From: Heligmosomoides polygyrus polygyrus
Lineage: Eukaryota; Nematoda; Chromadorea; Rhabditida; Heligmosomidae
Assembly: GCA_947396885.1 (NCBI GenBank)
Contig: OX377206.1
Location: forward strand, 87,851,960-87,915,959
Direction of reading: 5' to 3'
Length of the DNA: 64,000 nucleotides
A program made the translations under genes and the position numbers. Below the pieces are notes generated by a model. That model made no database searches, was not told the origin of the DNA, and worked only from the letters and a program-made list of their open reading frames with translations. Each line of letters begins with the position of its first letter. The stretch's first letter is position 1. Shown here piece after piece: positions 1 to 11,224 of the stretch.

Positions 1-530
1 TTCCAAATAACAGGAAGAATTGCACCTAAGCTGAACCAGTCGGAAGTTGTAGAACCGAGAGTGTGCACAAAATATTTCGGAACCCAGAAACGACAACTCA
101 TATGAACTCACACTTATGTCACTACCTGTACCCGTTGGTGGAGGTCACTGTAGAAGTAGCTATGGAAGTGGATGTAGACCGCTCCAAGATCTGAAACAAG
201 ACGAGTGAATGTACAGACCCCTAGAAGCGCACAATGAGTTTAACGATTGTTGGAACATTCGAAGTCGAGTTGCCGATTCAGAAATATGAAGTGTTCAAAA
301 AAACGCTGACCTGGCCATCTGGCTAAAGTGGTGCTAGCAGAGTCTGACGATCGTGACAATGTTCTAAGTGGCGTGTATGTGCAAAGTTAGTGCCGACATA
401 AATGTGTTTGTGTTGCCCTATATATTAGATATTGCCTTCAAAGCAGACCCAGAAAGGCTTCATAGAAGTTGTGACAGCCTTCAAGGGGGCAATGTTGCAA
501 GGAAGCAAAAACCAATAAACAGAAAAAAGA
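1..530. other. No gene seen
   Basis: Non-repetitive sequence with no recognisable domain or exon. Short open frames here have no coding signature. Confidence 0.5.
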
Positions 531-818
531 TAAGGATAAAGGACGGCGTTACTCAATCCCTTTGGGGATGCGTCACGCATTCTACTTCTACGGGATGTCG
601 AGGAGGTGATTTGAATGCGTATTTGGCAATTTAATGACTTGCAGTTGCCAGCCGATGAACAAGTCAGCGCTTTATCCTTCCCAGACAAGTCTGGTACCAA
701 TTCACCGACCCCCTAGGGATGGAGGACTTGGTTAACCTGAGCTGGAAATCCGAACCAGGAACCTGGTATCGGGTGCAGGCGACAGTCGGCGCCTCCTCCG
801 ACTGCGCTACACGCGCCC
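531..818 (-). mobile_element. tRNA-derived SINE, near full length
   Basis: Minus-oriented copy of the SINE that dominates this window. Read on the minus strand it starts with a tRNA-like head (box A-like TAGCGCAGTCGG, box B-like GGTTCCTGGTTCGGATTT), continues with a unique body (key words TTGGTACCAGA, GACTTGTTCATCGGC, CATCCCGTAGAAGTAGAATG) and ends in a TCCTTTA-type tail. Mildly diverged. Confidence 0.8.
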
Positions 819-1139
819 GATTGAGTGAACACTCGAGAAAATGTTAAGCGAAACCACTATCAGCTTTGTAGTGCTGAAATTCATTCTCACCACTTCCGGC
901 GTTTTCAACTTCGCGCCTTCTGCGCTTCCAATTTCTTCATCATGCACCTTCGCTTCCACGTTAAAGTCATACACCGCCTGAGTGGACGACGGCGAAGAGC
1001 ACCTTTTGGATTGAAATATGGTGTTTGTTGGTTTGCACTGAAGTGTGTCACCATCAAAATGACATTTCAACAAACCACCACCCGACAACCTACCAGAACC
1101 TTCAAGAAAGTTTCGAGGTTTCACAGGTAAACATAAGGA

Positions 1140-1400
1140 AAAGGATAAAGGACGGCGTTTAGGGATGCGCCACGCACTCTACTTCTGCGTAGTTTCGTAG
1201 AGGCGGTTTGAATGTATTATATATTTAGCCGTACAATGACTTGCAGTGGCTAGCCGATTAACTGTCAGCACTCTATCCTTAGCAGACAAGTCAGGTACAC
1301 CGGAGGTTTGGGAGGCTTGGTTGGCCTGGGAGGGAAATCCGAACCAGGAACCTGGTATCGGGTGCAAGCGACAGCCGGTACCTCCGACTGCGCTACACGG
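1140..1400 (-). mobile_element. SINE copy with internal deletions
   Basis: Same family as 531-818, minus oriented. The tail, body and tRNA-like head are recognisable, but several short deletions shorten the body around 1160 and 1295. Confidence 0.7.
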
Positions 1401-1633
1401 CTGTCCATTTCTAACCTAATTTACGACATTTTTCGCTAACGCTTTCTTCCAAAAGAGACTTCGCAGAATTCAGAAGGCTTCCGTTACTGGTGCTGATGTG
1501 CTGTTGACGAGGTCGATGTTGCCGTTCTTGAACTTCGCAAACCATTTCCCTGCTGTAGGCATGTCTATGACACCTCGCAAGTATCCCGGTCTGTTCGGTT
1601 TGCTTTTTGACGACGACGAAATATGAAGAATTA

Positions 1634-1706
1634 AGAAGTAAGAAGTGTAAGGCAAACATCGCTGCCCGGAAAGCAGAAGATGCGGGTTCGAGTCCCGTCC
1701 GGCGCA
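1634..1706 (+). repeat. tRNA-like relic (3' half)
   Basis: Contains an anticodon-arm-like hairpin (CTGC...GCAG around CCGGAAA), a perfect B box (GGTTCGAGTCC) with a T-arm hairpin, and a CCGGCGCA acceptor end. The 5' half does not pair properly with that acceptor. The same unit recurs at 19919-19989, 20152-20205 and 51188-51252, so this is a dispersed tRNA-derived repeat and probably not a working tRNA. Confidence 0.5.
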
Positions 1707-1867
1707 AGAGTATTGATCGCAACAAAACATCCTGTAACAACATATAGCCTCTCTACCAGCCAAGCCAGGCTTAAGCAAACGTGTTCAAGCATTGTTACGA
1801 AGAAGAGTTGTCGAAAATGCTCATTTTTGCCTACTGGGTGGTTCTGGTCCTGGTTAAGCCTAAAAAC

Positions 1868-2166
1868 ATAACAAAAATAACAAAAATGAGTTATTCTACA
1901 AAAAATACAATTTTGTAAAGCGGAGAAGTGCTTTCTAATAAACACTTTTCGAAACAGTTAGCAAATCTTGCGGTGGCTAGCCGATGTACAAGTCAGCGCT
2001 CTATCCTTCCCAGACAAGTCTGGTACCAATTCACCGACCCCGGAGGGATGGGAGGCTTGGTTGGCCTGGGAGGGAAATCCGAACTTCGAACCCGATATCG
2101 TGTGCATGCGACTGCCGTTACCAAACAAAATAACAAAAATAACAAAAATGAGTTATTCTACAAAAA
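1868..2166. repeat. Segment bounded by a ~37-bp direct repeat
   Basis: An AACAAAAATGAGTTATTCT-containing block of about 37 bp occurs at about 1868-1904 and again at about 2129-2166. The 224 bp between the copies carry a truncated minus-strand SINE. It may be an unusually long target duplication or a local segmental duplication. Confidence 0.55.
1967..2118 (-). mobile_element. Truncated SINE
   Basis: Minus-oriented SINE fragment covering the middle of the body and part of the B box. The A box and the 3' tail are absent. Confidence 0.65.
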
Positions 2167-2602
2167 CAAGAAGAGACCCTTTGACGAAAACGCTAAGAAC
2201 TCATTTCTCGAACTCATAGAAATAGACTGCTCTCCACGCGCCCTTTAACAGGTCATAAAACATGGGGTTTATGTTGGCGAATTTTCGATTTCCTGTTATG
2301 TTTATGCAAAATTCCTACATGTTATGGATGTTTTGATATATGTTCTCAGCAACTGTCCGTAGTTTATTTATTAATTATTTATTTATGCAAACCACATAAA
2401 ATAGCATCAATACCAAGCATTAAAAACGGTCGTTAGAAGCATGACAACAAATAACAAACCACTAATCAGGCTGAACATTCAGGAGCAAAGAAAAATACTA
2501 GCAAAGAGAAAAAAAGAAAAAAGCAAGGATTACTACATCTCTTTTTGAACCAGCCAGAAAGTGTTCCGCAAAATGTTTTCCAACATCTAACAAGGACTAT
2601 AA
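2119..2602. other. AT-rich spacer with LINE-tail-like sequence
   Basis: No gene. An ATTTATT-rich stretch at 2364-2390 followed by low-complexity DNA resembles the 3' end of a minus-strand LINE (compare 27851 and 33495), but no reverse-transcriptase coding remains. Confidence 0.35.
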
Positions 2603-2699
2603 GGGCGCCTATAGCACAGTTGGAGGAGGCGCCAGCTGTCGCCTGCACCCGATACCAGGTTCCTGGTTCGGATTTCCCGCCCAGGTCTACCAAACCTTT
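2603..2699 (+). mobile_element. SINE head fragment
   Basis: Only the tRNA-like head of the SINE (A-box-like and B-box-like motifs and the first bases of the body), plus oriented, ending abruptly at about 2699. Confidence 0.6.
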
Positions 2700-3629
2700 A
2701 AAAATATCAGCTTAGAAATATGGTTTTGCAACAAAGATATCCTTTTCTTGAAACCGTGGAATGCGCTAAGCCTACGACCTTTATGCGCATGATTCTGGTG
2801 CGGGTCCTGTATCTCAAGGACCACTTTAAGCTGGTACGTACCCCCAGGCGATGGTATAGAAAGCAGCACGCACGCTTAATAGATATATCGATACGAAGAA
2901 AGAAGCCTTAAAGATAAAAAATGAAGGAGATTTATAAAACCGAATAGTAACCAATTTTTAAAAATTGACAACAAATTAACAATTCAACATGTAATAGATA
3001 TTTTGCAGTTGTAGGGATGCAATTCTAGAAGTGTTCCGGAAAGCATGTCATATTTTGAACTGCCTATGAGGTCCCAGCTTTGATAGAGAACCGACGTGCG
3101 AACGCCTCATTCCACCTTAAATGCCTTGGCTAATGCTCAAGGTTCCAGCTTCTAACAGCCTTTCGAAACTTCCGTGCACTTCTACGTTGCGAACACCACA
3201 TCAAAGGCAGCATCAAAGCGAGGTCCACCCAAATTTTCCAGGCCATAAACAACCACATTAGCTCGAGAGCTGACTCGACTGCCGGGAATCCATTAACTCA
3301 CCAAAGTTAGCTAAGGTCGCTGTGGCCAACACGAGGCAGTTATCACTTCCATATATGAGCGGAGAAGTTCAGCCAGCACGCCCATTGTTTACCGTACATC
3401 TTCCATCAAACACGAAGCGCTTTAAGAGGCATTTTCCCGCTTCACCGTAATCAATTAGGAAGCTGCACGTGCTGGCATATTCCCTCAATGAGTGAGGATA
3501 TCCGCTCAAAACATGCCAGCACCCTCTTCGAGGAGTCTGCCGCTAATTTTCTCGTCGTATTTCGCCTTTTCCATCCTTATATAGCCTGCCACCATTTAGC
3601 ACTTTTTAGCACCTTTTTATTGTGTTAAC
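2700..3629. other. No supported gene
   Basis: About 930 bp without a recognisable gene. One minus-strand frame across roughly 3070-3600 reads fairly openly apart from several stops and may be an old coding relic, but no family could be assigned. Confidence 0.3.
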
Positions 3630-3638
3630 GGAAGAGAT

Positions 3639-3927
3639 GGGCGCTTGGAGCGCAGTGGAGGAGGCACCGGCTGTCGCGTGCACCCGATACCAGGTTCCTG
3701 GTTCGGATTTCCCGCCCAGACCAACCAAGCCTTCCATCCCTCCGGGGTCGGTGAATTGGTACCAGACGTGTCTTGAAAGGATAAAGCGCTGACTTGTTCA
3801 TCGGTTGGCCACCGCAAGTCATTGTATGGCCAAAACGCATTCAACTCGACTCCACGACATCCCGTAGAAGTAGAATGCGTGGTGCATCCCAAAGGGATTG
3901 AATAACGCCGTCCTTTATTCTTTTAAA
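3639..3927 (+). mobile_element. Full-length SINE with TSD
   Basis: Complete plus-oriented SINE with tRNA-like head, body and tail. It is flanked by a perfect 9-bp target-site duplication, GGAAGAGAT at 3630-3638 and 3928-3936, which fixes both ends and shows LINE-type integration. Confidence 0.85.
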
Positions 3928-3936
3928 GGAAGAGAT

Positions 3937-4397
3937 CGTCCCGTGATCTAGTCTAGGTCATCGCGATTTCCATTTAATTGATATCGCAGACACTGTTCGA
4001 TTGAAGCTACAAAGTGAACATAGGCCGCTTTTCAACTTTAGAATCTCTTGAACCGTAGACTGGTGTGTAACCTTAGGTTATCCACTTTTAAAACATTAAG
4101 AATTGCTTTAATTCTTTATTCTGACCCTTTAGAATATTTTTAATTCTTCAACTGTGATATTCTATTTATTTCTGTGTATTTATTGACGTGCAATATGTGC
4201 AACATGTGAAAGGTGAGGATAAAATTGAAACAATAAAAACGTAAAAAAACGAAAGCTGTCCTATATTAAAAACCGCGTAGAAAGAAAAGAGAACTTGCCA
4301 TCCTTCACATTTGAGATGTCATATTGCTGACAATCAGATATTGAAAGGCTTGAATAGGCAACCCTAGAATATCCTCATATCTACTTTTTATTTTGTT
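3937..4397. other. No gene seen
   Basis: AT-rich intergenic sequence between a SINE and an RTE element. No exon or RNA gene recognised. Confidence 0.5.
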
Positions 4398-4416
4398 AGA
4401 CTAATGTTATTTTAAT

Positions 4417-7400
4417 GGTGGCGATGTCCGTTCCTCCACGTGGTGTCATTGGAAACTGCTCGCTGTGCGAGCTAGCTAATCACGGGCATTCGAATGCAGG
4501 CGACAGGCCCTTGTGACAGGACGGCCTACGAAGACCCATGTCACATCACATGATGCATGATAGTTCAAGTTTCTCGAGGTAGTGCTACGGCGTCCGCAGG
4601 AGCCGACGCGCACTCGCAAAGCCCGGCGAGTGTGAGAAGTATGCGAGGGTCCCTGATGCGAGGACGGCATCGGGGGCAACTGAGCTAGTCCGAAAGTCCC
4701 GTAACGGAAGCAGGACCCGCGTGGCAACGCTGAATGTGGGTACGTTGATGGGCCGCTCGTGCGAGTTGGTTGAAGCACTGGGGCGTAGAAGAGCTGATTT
4801 CTGTGCGGTGCAGGAGACGAGGTGGTCCTGCAGCAAGTTATGGGACATAGGATGAGGCTTCAAGGCCATGCTATGTGGAAGTCCCAGGACCACCAGCGGT
4901 GTCGGAATAATCGTCTCCGAACGATTTTGTGACTCGATTGTAAGCGTCGAGCGCTTTGACGATCGATTGATGAAGATCGTTGTCGCCGCTAAGGAGGGAC
5001 TGACTCTTCCACTTCTTCTCTGCGTATGCTCCGCAGACTGGCTGCTCCGATCGAGCCATGGAAGAGTTTTGGAGCCTGCTTGATGAAAAGACAGCAGAGG
5101 TACCGTCGAAAGATGTCATCATAGCCTATGGTTACCTTAATGGGCACGTAGGTGCTGCGAAGGATGGGTGCAGCTGTCATGGTGGCTTCGGATACGGGTC
5201 TCGTAACGCCGATGGTAAGCGTATTCTTGGGTATGCGGAATCGCATAGCCTCACCATTGTGAACACCGTCTTCCGAAAACGCGACTCCCACCTCATCTCA
5301 TACTATAATGGGAGCTCCAAGTCTCAGATAGACTTTGTGCTTGTGAAGGATGGCGACTGAAGTATTGTCACTGACGCGAAGGTCGTGCCGCATGAGGCGG
5401 TCGCCCCACAGCATCGACCTCTGATCTGTACTTTAAAGATCGCCCCTACGAGGCTGATGGAGGTCGAGTGTTGCGGTGCAGCTAGAATCAAGTGGGTGGC
5501 GAATGAAAGAGAAAGAAGCAGCAGTGACTTCTCGCCTGCGGTTACCGACAGTTACGACTGTCGATGAAATTTGGAAGAAAGCGACCGACGCGACACGTCA
5601 AGCTGCACGGCTGGAACTCGGCACTACGAAGCCTGGAAGACGGAAGGTCGACAAGCAGGCATAGCTGTGGACAGGTGATGAAAGGCAAAGTTCGAGAGAA
5701 GAAGATGTTCTATCATGTGTTTCTCGGCGAAAAGACAGCCAACAACTGGCAGAAGTATCAGAAGGCGAAGAAGGCTGCAAAGAAAGCCGCGGCAGTTGCG
5801 AAAGCCAATCATTATAGTGATGTCAACGAAAAGCTCGAGTCGCGCGATGGTGAGCGGTATTTGCACCGACTTGCTAAGACCCGCCATCGCCAAACCGAGG
5901 ATATTGAAAAGTTCTTTGGCATTAATGATGAGAGCGGCCATCTTCTGACAGAGCGCAAAAAGGCGCTGAAGCGATGGCGTGATTACTTTGAGGAAACTTC
6001 CACCATGGAATTTCCTCACCCGGCCATACCTTCTGCAGCTTCTGTTCACGGTCCTGTTCACAAGATCACCGTGAAGGAAACAGAAGCGGCTCTGAAGAAG
6101 ATGAAGCCCTGTAAGGTCACAGGGCGGGATGACCTGGTAATCGATGTTTGGAAGTCGAAGCTCTGGTATCCTGCTGAGTGGTTGGCTGAGTTCTTCAATC
6201 AGGTAGTAAAGGAGAAGAAAGTGCCGGAGTGTTCGCACAACAGTACGACGATTCCGATTTGGAAAAAGAAAGGCAGTCCTGCAGACTGCTCCAATTATGG
6301 TCCGATTCGCTTTCGCACAGCATGAAGATCTTCGAGCGAATCCTCGATAGACGAATTCGTGAAATCGTCAGGCTCTCCGACAACCAGTGCGGCTTTGTGT
6401 CTGGTTGTGGGACCATTGATGCTATACACGACGCCCGCCTCCTGCTGGAGAAGCATCGCGATAAACAGAAGCCAATGTATATAGCCTTTCTCGACTTGGA
6501 GAAGGCCTCTTCGTACCGCGTGAGGTTATATGGTACGCCTTACGAACTCATAGAGTGGGTGCGGGTGCTCTTGCCCAAAGAGTAGAGTGCAAGCAGCAGC
6601 TGGAACCTCAATGGAGTTTCCCATCTCTGTTGGGGTGCACCAATGTTTCCCCACTCCTCTTTGTTGTCTTCATGGATGCCATTACGAGAAATCTTCAGAA
6701 GCTTGTTCCATGGACACTGCTCTATGCTGATGACGTGATGCTCGCTTGCCAAGATAAAGATGATATCGAGCGGCAGGTGCAAGCTTGCTGCGACCGTGTG
6801 GCGAGGTTCGGACTCAAATCGAACGTCAACAAGACCGAGTACCTAACGTCTGACGTGAACGAGTCCGGCTCCATTAAGATTATCGGTGCTGAACTTGCAC
6901 GCACTTCGGTGTTTAAGCACCTGGGATCAGCAATAGCGTCTGACGGTGGTCTGATGGTTGAAGTGAACTGACGCGTGAGTGCAGATTGATTCAAGTGGCG
7001 TTCGCAGTCTGGCGTGCTCTGCGATAGGAAGATACCGGAGCACCTGAAGTCAAGGATCTATAGAACCGTCGTCCGGCCAATAACGAGGTACGGCGCTGAG
7101 TGTTGGCCTGTGACTAAGGAACTTGAAACACGCCTCAGGATCATGGAGACGAAGATGCTGCTGGAGTCACGCGCATGGACCGCATTCGAAATGATGCTAT
7201 TCGGCAGAAGTTCGGTGTCGCGCCGATAGCGGACAAGATGCGCGAAGCTCGCCACAATGGTACGGCCACGTTCTGCGTGGGAAAGAAGACAGCGTCTGTA
7301 AGATAGGCCTTGAGTTGGAAGTATCTGGAAAGCGCCCTAGAGGACGCCCGAGGCAGCGTTGGTCCGATGCGGACACTGGGGGGGGGGGGGGGGGGGAGGG

Positions 7401-7430
7401 AAGGACAAGCGCTGAAGAATAAGAAGAAGA
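4417..7430 (+). mobile_element. Full-length RTE-like non-LTR retrotransposon, decayed
   Basis: A 3.0-kb insertion bounded by a perfect 19-bp target duplication, AGACTAATGTTATTTTAAT at 4398-4416 and 7431-7449. It contains an apurinic-endonuclease domain followed by a reverse transcriptase and ends in an AAG-type short repeat at about 7420-7430, typical of RTE-clade elements. A run of 18 G at 7379-7396 interrupts the 3' end. The coding frame is broken by stops and indels, so this copy is not autonomous. Confidence 0.88.
4694..7380 (+). pseudogene. RTE endonuclease/reverse transcriptase pseudogene
   Basis: Seen: an N-terminal endonuclease-like stretch (VATLNVGTLMGRS near 4720, VQETRW near 4810) and a second segment at 5058-5360 with LNGHVG and IDFVLV, where the usual Asp before LNGHVG is Tyr. 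Then come a basic linker and RT (5564-6325), AFLDLEKA near 6484, and the catalytic YADD at 6723-6734. A C-terminal part with RTVVRPITRYGAECW follows near 7060. Stops and frame changes lie near 4853, 5360, 5480, 6325, 6583 and 6970. Known: in RTE elements one ORF carries endonuclease plus RT for target-primed integration. Inferred: the frame breaks make this a dead copy. Confidence 0.85.
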
Positions 7431-7449
7431 AGACTAATGTTATTTTAAT

Positions 7450-8370
7450 TTTTTGAGACTTTTTGTAGAAGTGATTTATAATTTTTATAAATAATTCGTA
7501 ATTTTTATCCATATTTATCATTTTTTGTTATTCTTGCTTGAAAAGTAAGAAATTTGTAAAGTTTCTTGCATTACGTTCATCGTTTTCGGTGAGGTGAATC
7601 ATAAATTGTCTAAGAATGCAAGAACAAGTTTTTTTCAAGGACTTAAATTTACTTTGACTTTCGTCAGTGTCCTCTTTAACCTGAAATACTTTTTTGATCT
7701 GATATGGGAGATTTTAATTTGGTTTCGAAGTTGCCCAGCTTGCTATGAAAAGCATCCAATTTGCCATGAAGATGGTAAAAGTAAGTAAATAAGTAAAAAA
7801 TACATAGGCCATTACACTCGTGTTGAGTACACCGCACACCAATCATGAAAAGCTGTAACGGTTACATATTTTTTATACACTACAAAGAGGAGAGAGCTTC
7901 AAATTAATCAAGTACCTCAGAATGCTAGAATATGATGAAAAAAGAACAGTACATAATTCAGCTGAAAACCACTCAAATCCACAACATCGGAGCAATTCTA
8001 CTGAGGATTGTAACTACCCATGGTGACCTGTCCATTCGTTGGACCTAGATGCGTGCCAGAATGGTCCAGTGGATCACCTTGGCTCGGGGAGAACCAGCAG
8101 CGCAGTAGTTTCAGTTACGGGCGTCACCGAATACTTATTCGTATGAATTAAATATTCGGTTTTCACTCGCTGGAAGTCATCGACAGGCATCTCATCATCC
8201 TCCTGACACTGCGGTACTGCATTGATTAATCATGGAGTATTCCCAGTCGCGTGCAATCATTTCCCAGCCGAATATTGCGAGGAGAATATTTGATAAGCTC
8301 CAGACATCTATCCCGACATGTCCTGGCGTACTATGTCCACGCTCAGATATCCTCATGTTCTACCGTATCC
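7450..8370. other. Intergenic, with 21-bp periodic repeats
   Basis: No gene. At about 7640-7770 the sequence has loosely repeated units of about 21 bp ending in TTTGAAG/ATGAAAA-type words, resembling arrays at 17.94-18.6, 53.46 and 54.45 kb. The remainder up to the EF-hand gene is unannotated upstream sequence. Confidence 0.35.
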
Positions 8371-8377
8371 TCTTCAG
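8371..8377 (+). promoter_or_regulatory. Candidate splice acceptor upstream of EF-hand gene
   Basis: A TCTTCAG-type acceptor 24 bp before the first in-frame ATG (8402). In nematodes such a site could accept a spliced leader or end a 5'UTR intron. The sequence alone cannot decide which. Confidence 0.3.
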
Positions 8378-8401
8378 TTATTCTTCATCTAAAAGGTGTT
8401 T

Positions 8402-11009
8402 ATGTACAGCAGAAGTGAAGGCCTCTCGATGCGATCGAGCAAGGTGGGTGTAATGCGTCAGCAGGAGAAACGCGACAAGCCATCTACGGGCAGGAAGCTA
8501 TCAACGGCTTCCAAGACCACCGTGCACTCTGTTCAAAGTCAGCCTCTCGACGGCACCAATCCTGCGTACAGCAGGTGAGCATCACCGAAGTCTTAATGAC
8601 GGACGTTCATGTCGTGTACATGTCATTTCAGGGATGAACTGAAGGAGTACAGGCAGCTGTTCAACATGTTCGACACCGACGGCTCGGGAGCGATTGGGAA
8701 CGAAGAGTTGAAGCAGGCCATGTTCAGCATGGGGATGAACGCCAACGAGGCCGAAATTGACAACGTCATCAGAGAGGTGCTCCGCTTGCTTTCATGCTGT
8801 TGTTACGCAGAGCTGCAGAAACTTATATGTAGAGCTATCGTTACCCATCCTGATTTTGCGTGCTACCTTAGGTAAAGGGTAAATGACGGCGTTACTCAAT
8901 CCCTCTCGGGATGCGCCACGCATATTACTTGCACGGGATGTCTTGGAGGTAACTTGAATACGTATTTCTCCATGCAGTCACTTGCGGTGGCCAGCCGATA
9001 AGCAAGTCAGCGATTCATCCTTTCCTGACAAGTCTGGTACCAATTCAGCGTCCCCGTGGGATGGAAGGATTGGTTACCCTGGGTGGGAAATTCGAACAAA
9101 GAACCTTGTGTGGGGTGTCCGCGACATCCGGCACCTCCTTCGACTGCACTACACGCGCCCGGGCTACCTTAGCCTACAAAACATAGGTAAGAAAGATAAA
9201 TCCTTCTTGAGATGCGCCACGCATTCTATTTCTATGGGATGCTGTGGAGGCGATTTTGAATGCGTATTTAACATATGTATACATACATTGACCAGAACTA
9301 GTCAACCGATGGACAACTCAGTGTTTTATACTTTGACTTGATCATTCAATTTTTAATTGTATTAAACCAACAACATATCGGGGTATAGAACCCTGCAACA
9401 AGTGTCTGCCCGTCAGTTATGTACAAGAGGCGTCGCAGAAGAATAAGCAAATCAATAGCGATCGATGCAACCGGTTTTCAATCGGTAATCTCGGATTTCT
9501 CTCGGGATGGGGGTAGAAGTGACTTGAATACGATGGCCCACGAACAGATCGATACTGGTTGCCTGATCGAAACTTTTCACAGCAAGTCTAAAATCAGCAT
9601 CGATCGATATTCTTGATTTTTGACCAGTAGTATCGGCTTTCCTCCAGATTTAATCGTTCAGGGTGGGAGTGACGTAATTAAGCCGCAGGCCGTAAGCCGA
9701 CGACTTGGTTTCACAGGCTTCTGAATAAAATCGTTTGATTTTATGGAGGAAAAACATGGAGGGTTCTTTTCTAGAATTGTTTACATACAGAATGAGGTGG
9801 AGACCAGTACGAGGCGATCTGAATTCGAAATGCTGAACTGAAAACTGTGGAGAGCATTACTCAAACGGAACAAACAAAAAAAAAATATTCTAAAATATGA
9901 AAGTAGCTTCAGCTATCTGTTTTGTAATGTCCAGTTCATCGAAATATACTGTGTTGTTTCAGGTAAGAGATTTAGAAATAAGAGAACTTTTGCATTCTTT
10001 AGTTCAAACTCTATTTCCTGGTCGTCGTTAATACAAATTCAACAAAAATCTCTGTTTTGAGAGATGACTAAGAAAAATGAACGAATCAATTTCCAGCAAA
10101 TTTCAGCCATTAAATCCTGCGACTTTTTAAGCAGTTCGAAACGTCGCTAAAATATGGGCCGGTGCAATGCAGCCGAGGGTGCAGATTCTGACGTGTATCG
10201 AGGTAATCGGTTCGAGCGTCTTTTAGTTGAAGCAGGCCTTCATCCGTTTCGGGGTCGGAGATTCGGTACCATACTTATCACCTGAAAAGAATAAAGCAAG
10301 GACTCATTAGTTAGAGGATTAACACAAGGTAGTGTACATAGCAGTTCTAATTCTAATCGCCTTTGTAATATTCCGCAGAGGTAGGATGTGTGGCGCATCG
10401 CAAATAGTGGTTAATCAACGGCGTTCCAATCCGTCATACTTTATGTTTTACTGAAATCGCACTTCCATGACGACAGTTTGCAATGACGAACAAGGGCTCT
10501 AGTGAAGAATGGGCAAAACTTGTCCAGTGTTGAAGGTAGATATGGGATGTATTCACGTGCTCTTCCAGGTTGATGCCGATGGAAATGGAGAAATCGATTT
10601 TGATGAATTCTGTGCATGTATGAAGAAGTCGCAGAGCATCGTAAAGTCCACAAACGAGGAACTTATTCGTGAATGTTTCGACATCTTCGATCAAGACCAC
10701 AACGGAATCATCACTGAAAGCGAATTTAAAGTAGGCGTGAATGGCTACGGACACTTCTGTGAGAAACATCCTTTCTTATCGTCTGAAGTTGCTTCTTTTC
10801 AGTACGTCGCTAAGGAGCTTGGTGATTTCACGGAAGAGCTGGCGGAGAAAGTCTTTCGTGAACTCGACGTGTCCGCTAACGGTCACTTGTCTGCCGACCA
10901 GTTTGCTACTGTTATGGAGGACTATCTTCTTTCGGACACCAACAAAGTGGACCAGGAGAAGGACGAGAATCCGTCCACGGGTACTGAAGCGCCCGAACCT
11001 GAAGAATAA
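8402..11009 (+). CDS. EF-hand calcium-binding protein (calmodulin-like)
   Basis: Four exons join in frame: 8402-8574, 8632-8776, 10569-10730, 10803-11009 (228 aa). The introns start with GT and end in TTTCAG, TTCCAG or TTTCAG; intron 2 (1.8 kb) carries SINEs. EF loops: 72-83 (DTDGSGAIGNEE), 108-119 (DADGNGEIDFDE) and 147-158 (DQDHNGIITESE) all have canonical Asp/Asn/Glu ligands. Loop 182-193 (DVSANGHLSADQ) has Ser at position 3 and Gln instead of Glu at position 12, so it probably binds calcium poorly. There is a basic Ser/Thr-rich N-terminal extension (about 58 aa) and an acidic tail ending EAPEPEE. Known: proteins of this family are cytosolic calcium sensors. Inferred: a divergent calmodulin-like sensor; the partner is unknown. 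The start is uncertain: ATG 8402, or the in-frame ATG at 8429. Confidence 0.88.
8874..9160 (-). mobile_element. Full-length SINE in EF-hand intron 2
   Basis: Minus-oriented, complete but moderately diverged. It is flanked by the 10-bp target duplication GCTACCTTAG at 8862-8871 and 9163-9172. It lies inside intron 2 of the EF-hand gene. Confidence 0.82.
9196..9340 (-). mobile_element. SINE 3'-part fragment
   Basis: Minus-oriented 3' half of the SINE (GCGCCACGCATTCTA...GGAGGCGATTT motifs) in intron 2 of the EF-hand gene. The head is missing. Confidence 0.6.
10156..10440 (+). mobile_element. Old, diverged SINE
   Basis: Plus-oriented and strongly diverged. Recognisable are a box-B-like GGTTCGAGCGTC, TCGGGGTCGGAGATTCGGTACCA, AATATTCCGCAGAGGTAG and TGTGGCGCATC, all in SINE order. 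It ends about 130 bp before exon 3 of the EF-hand gene. Confidence 0.6.
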
Positions 11010-11220
11010 ACCGACGAGAGCTTTGTCTAGTAACCCGTTCTGAGAAACGACTAGCATCAGATATCTTTTAGTTATCTGTTGTCTGGAAACTTTCTCAAAC
11101 CTTCTCGTACATGCTTCTGACTTCCAGCACTGGAATGTGAACTCAAAGCGGATTCTCATAGTCACCATGCTGAAACCGTCCTTTGCGCTTTCAAGCGGTT
11201 TGGCACTACAGCGTAGTTAT
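11010..11220. other. Presumed 3'UTR region of EF-hand gene
   Basis: Sequence after the stop codon. An AATAAA overlaps the stop at 11004-11009, and further AATAAA motifs lie near 11378 and 11447. The true cleavage site cannot be placed. Confidence 0.3.
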
Positions 11221-11224
11221 AGTT

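Noticed and set aside
825..1130. Overlapping ~100-codon open frames on both strands
   Set aside because: No recognisable motif and no exon context; both strands are open equally, which argues against coding.
1470..1778. Open frames with DSNPHLL or LEPA-type words
   Set aside because: They are translations of the tRNA-like relic at 1634-1706, a known artefact of reading tRNA sequence as protein.
5624..6238. 204-codon minus-strand open frame
   Set aside because: Lies antisense to the RTE reverse transcriptase, which is the recognisable coding strand.
7379..7396. Run of 18 G as a biological signal
   Set aside because: Could be a sequencing or assembly feature or simple-repeat slippage in the RTE 3' end; nothing else supports a function.
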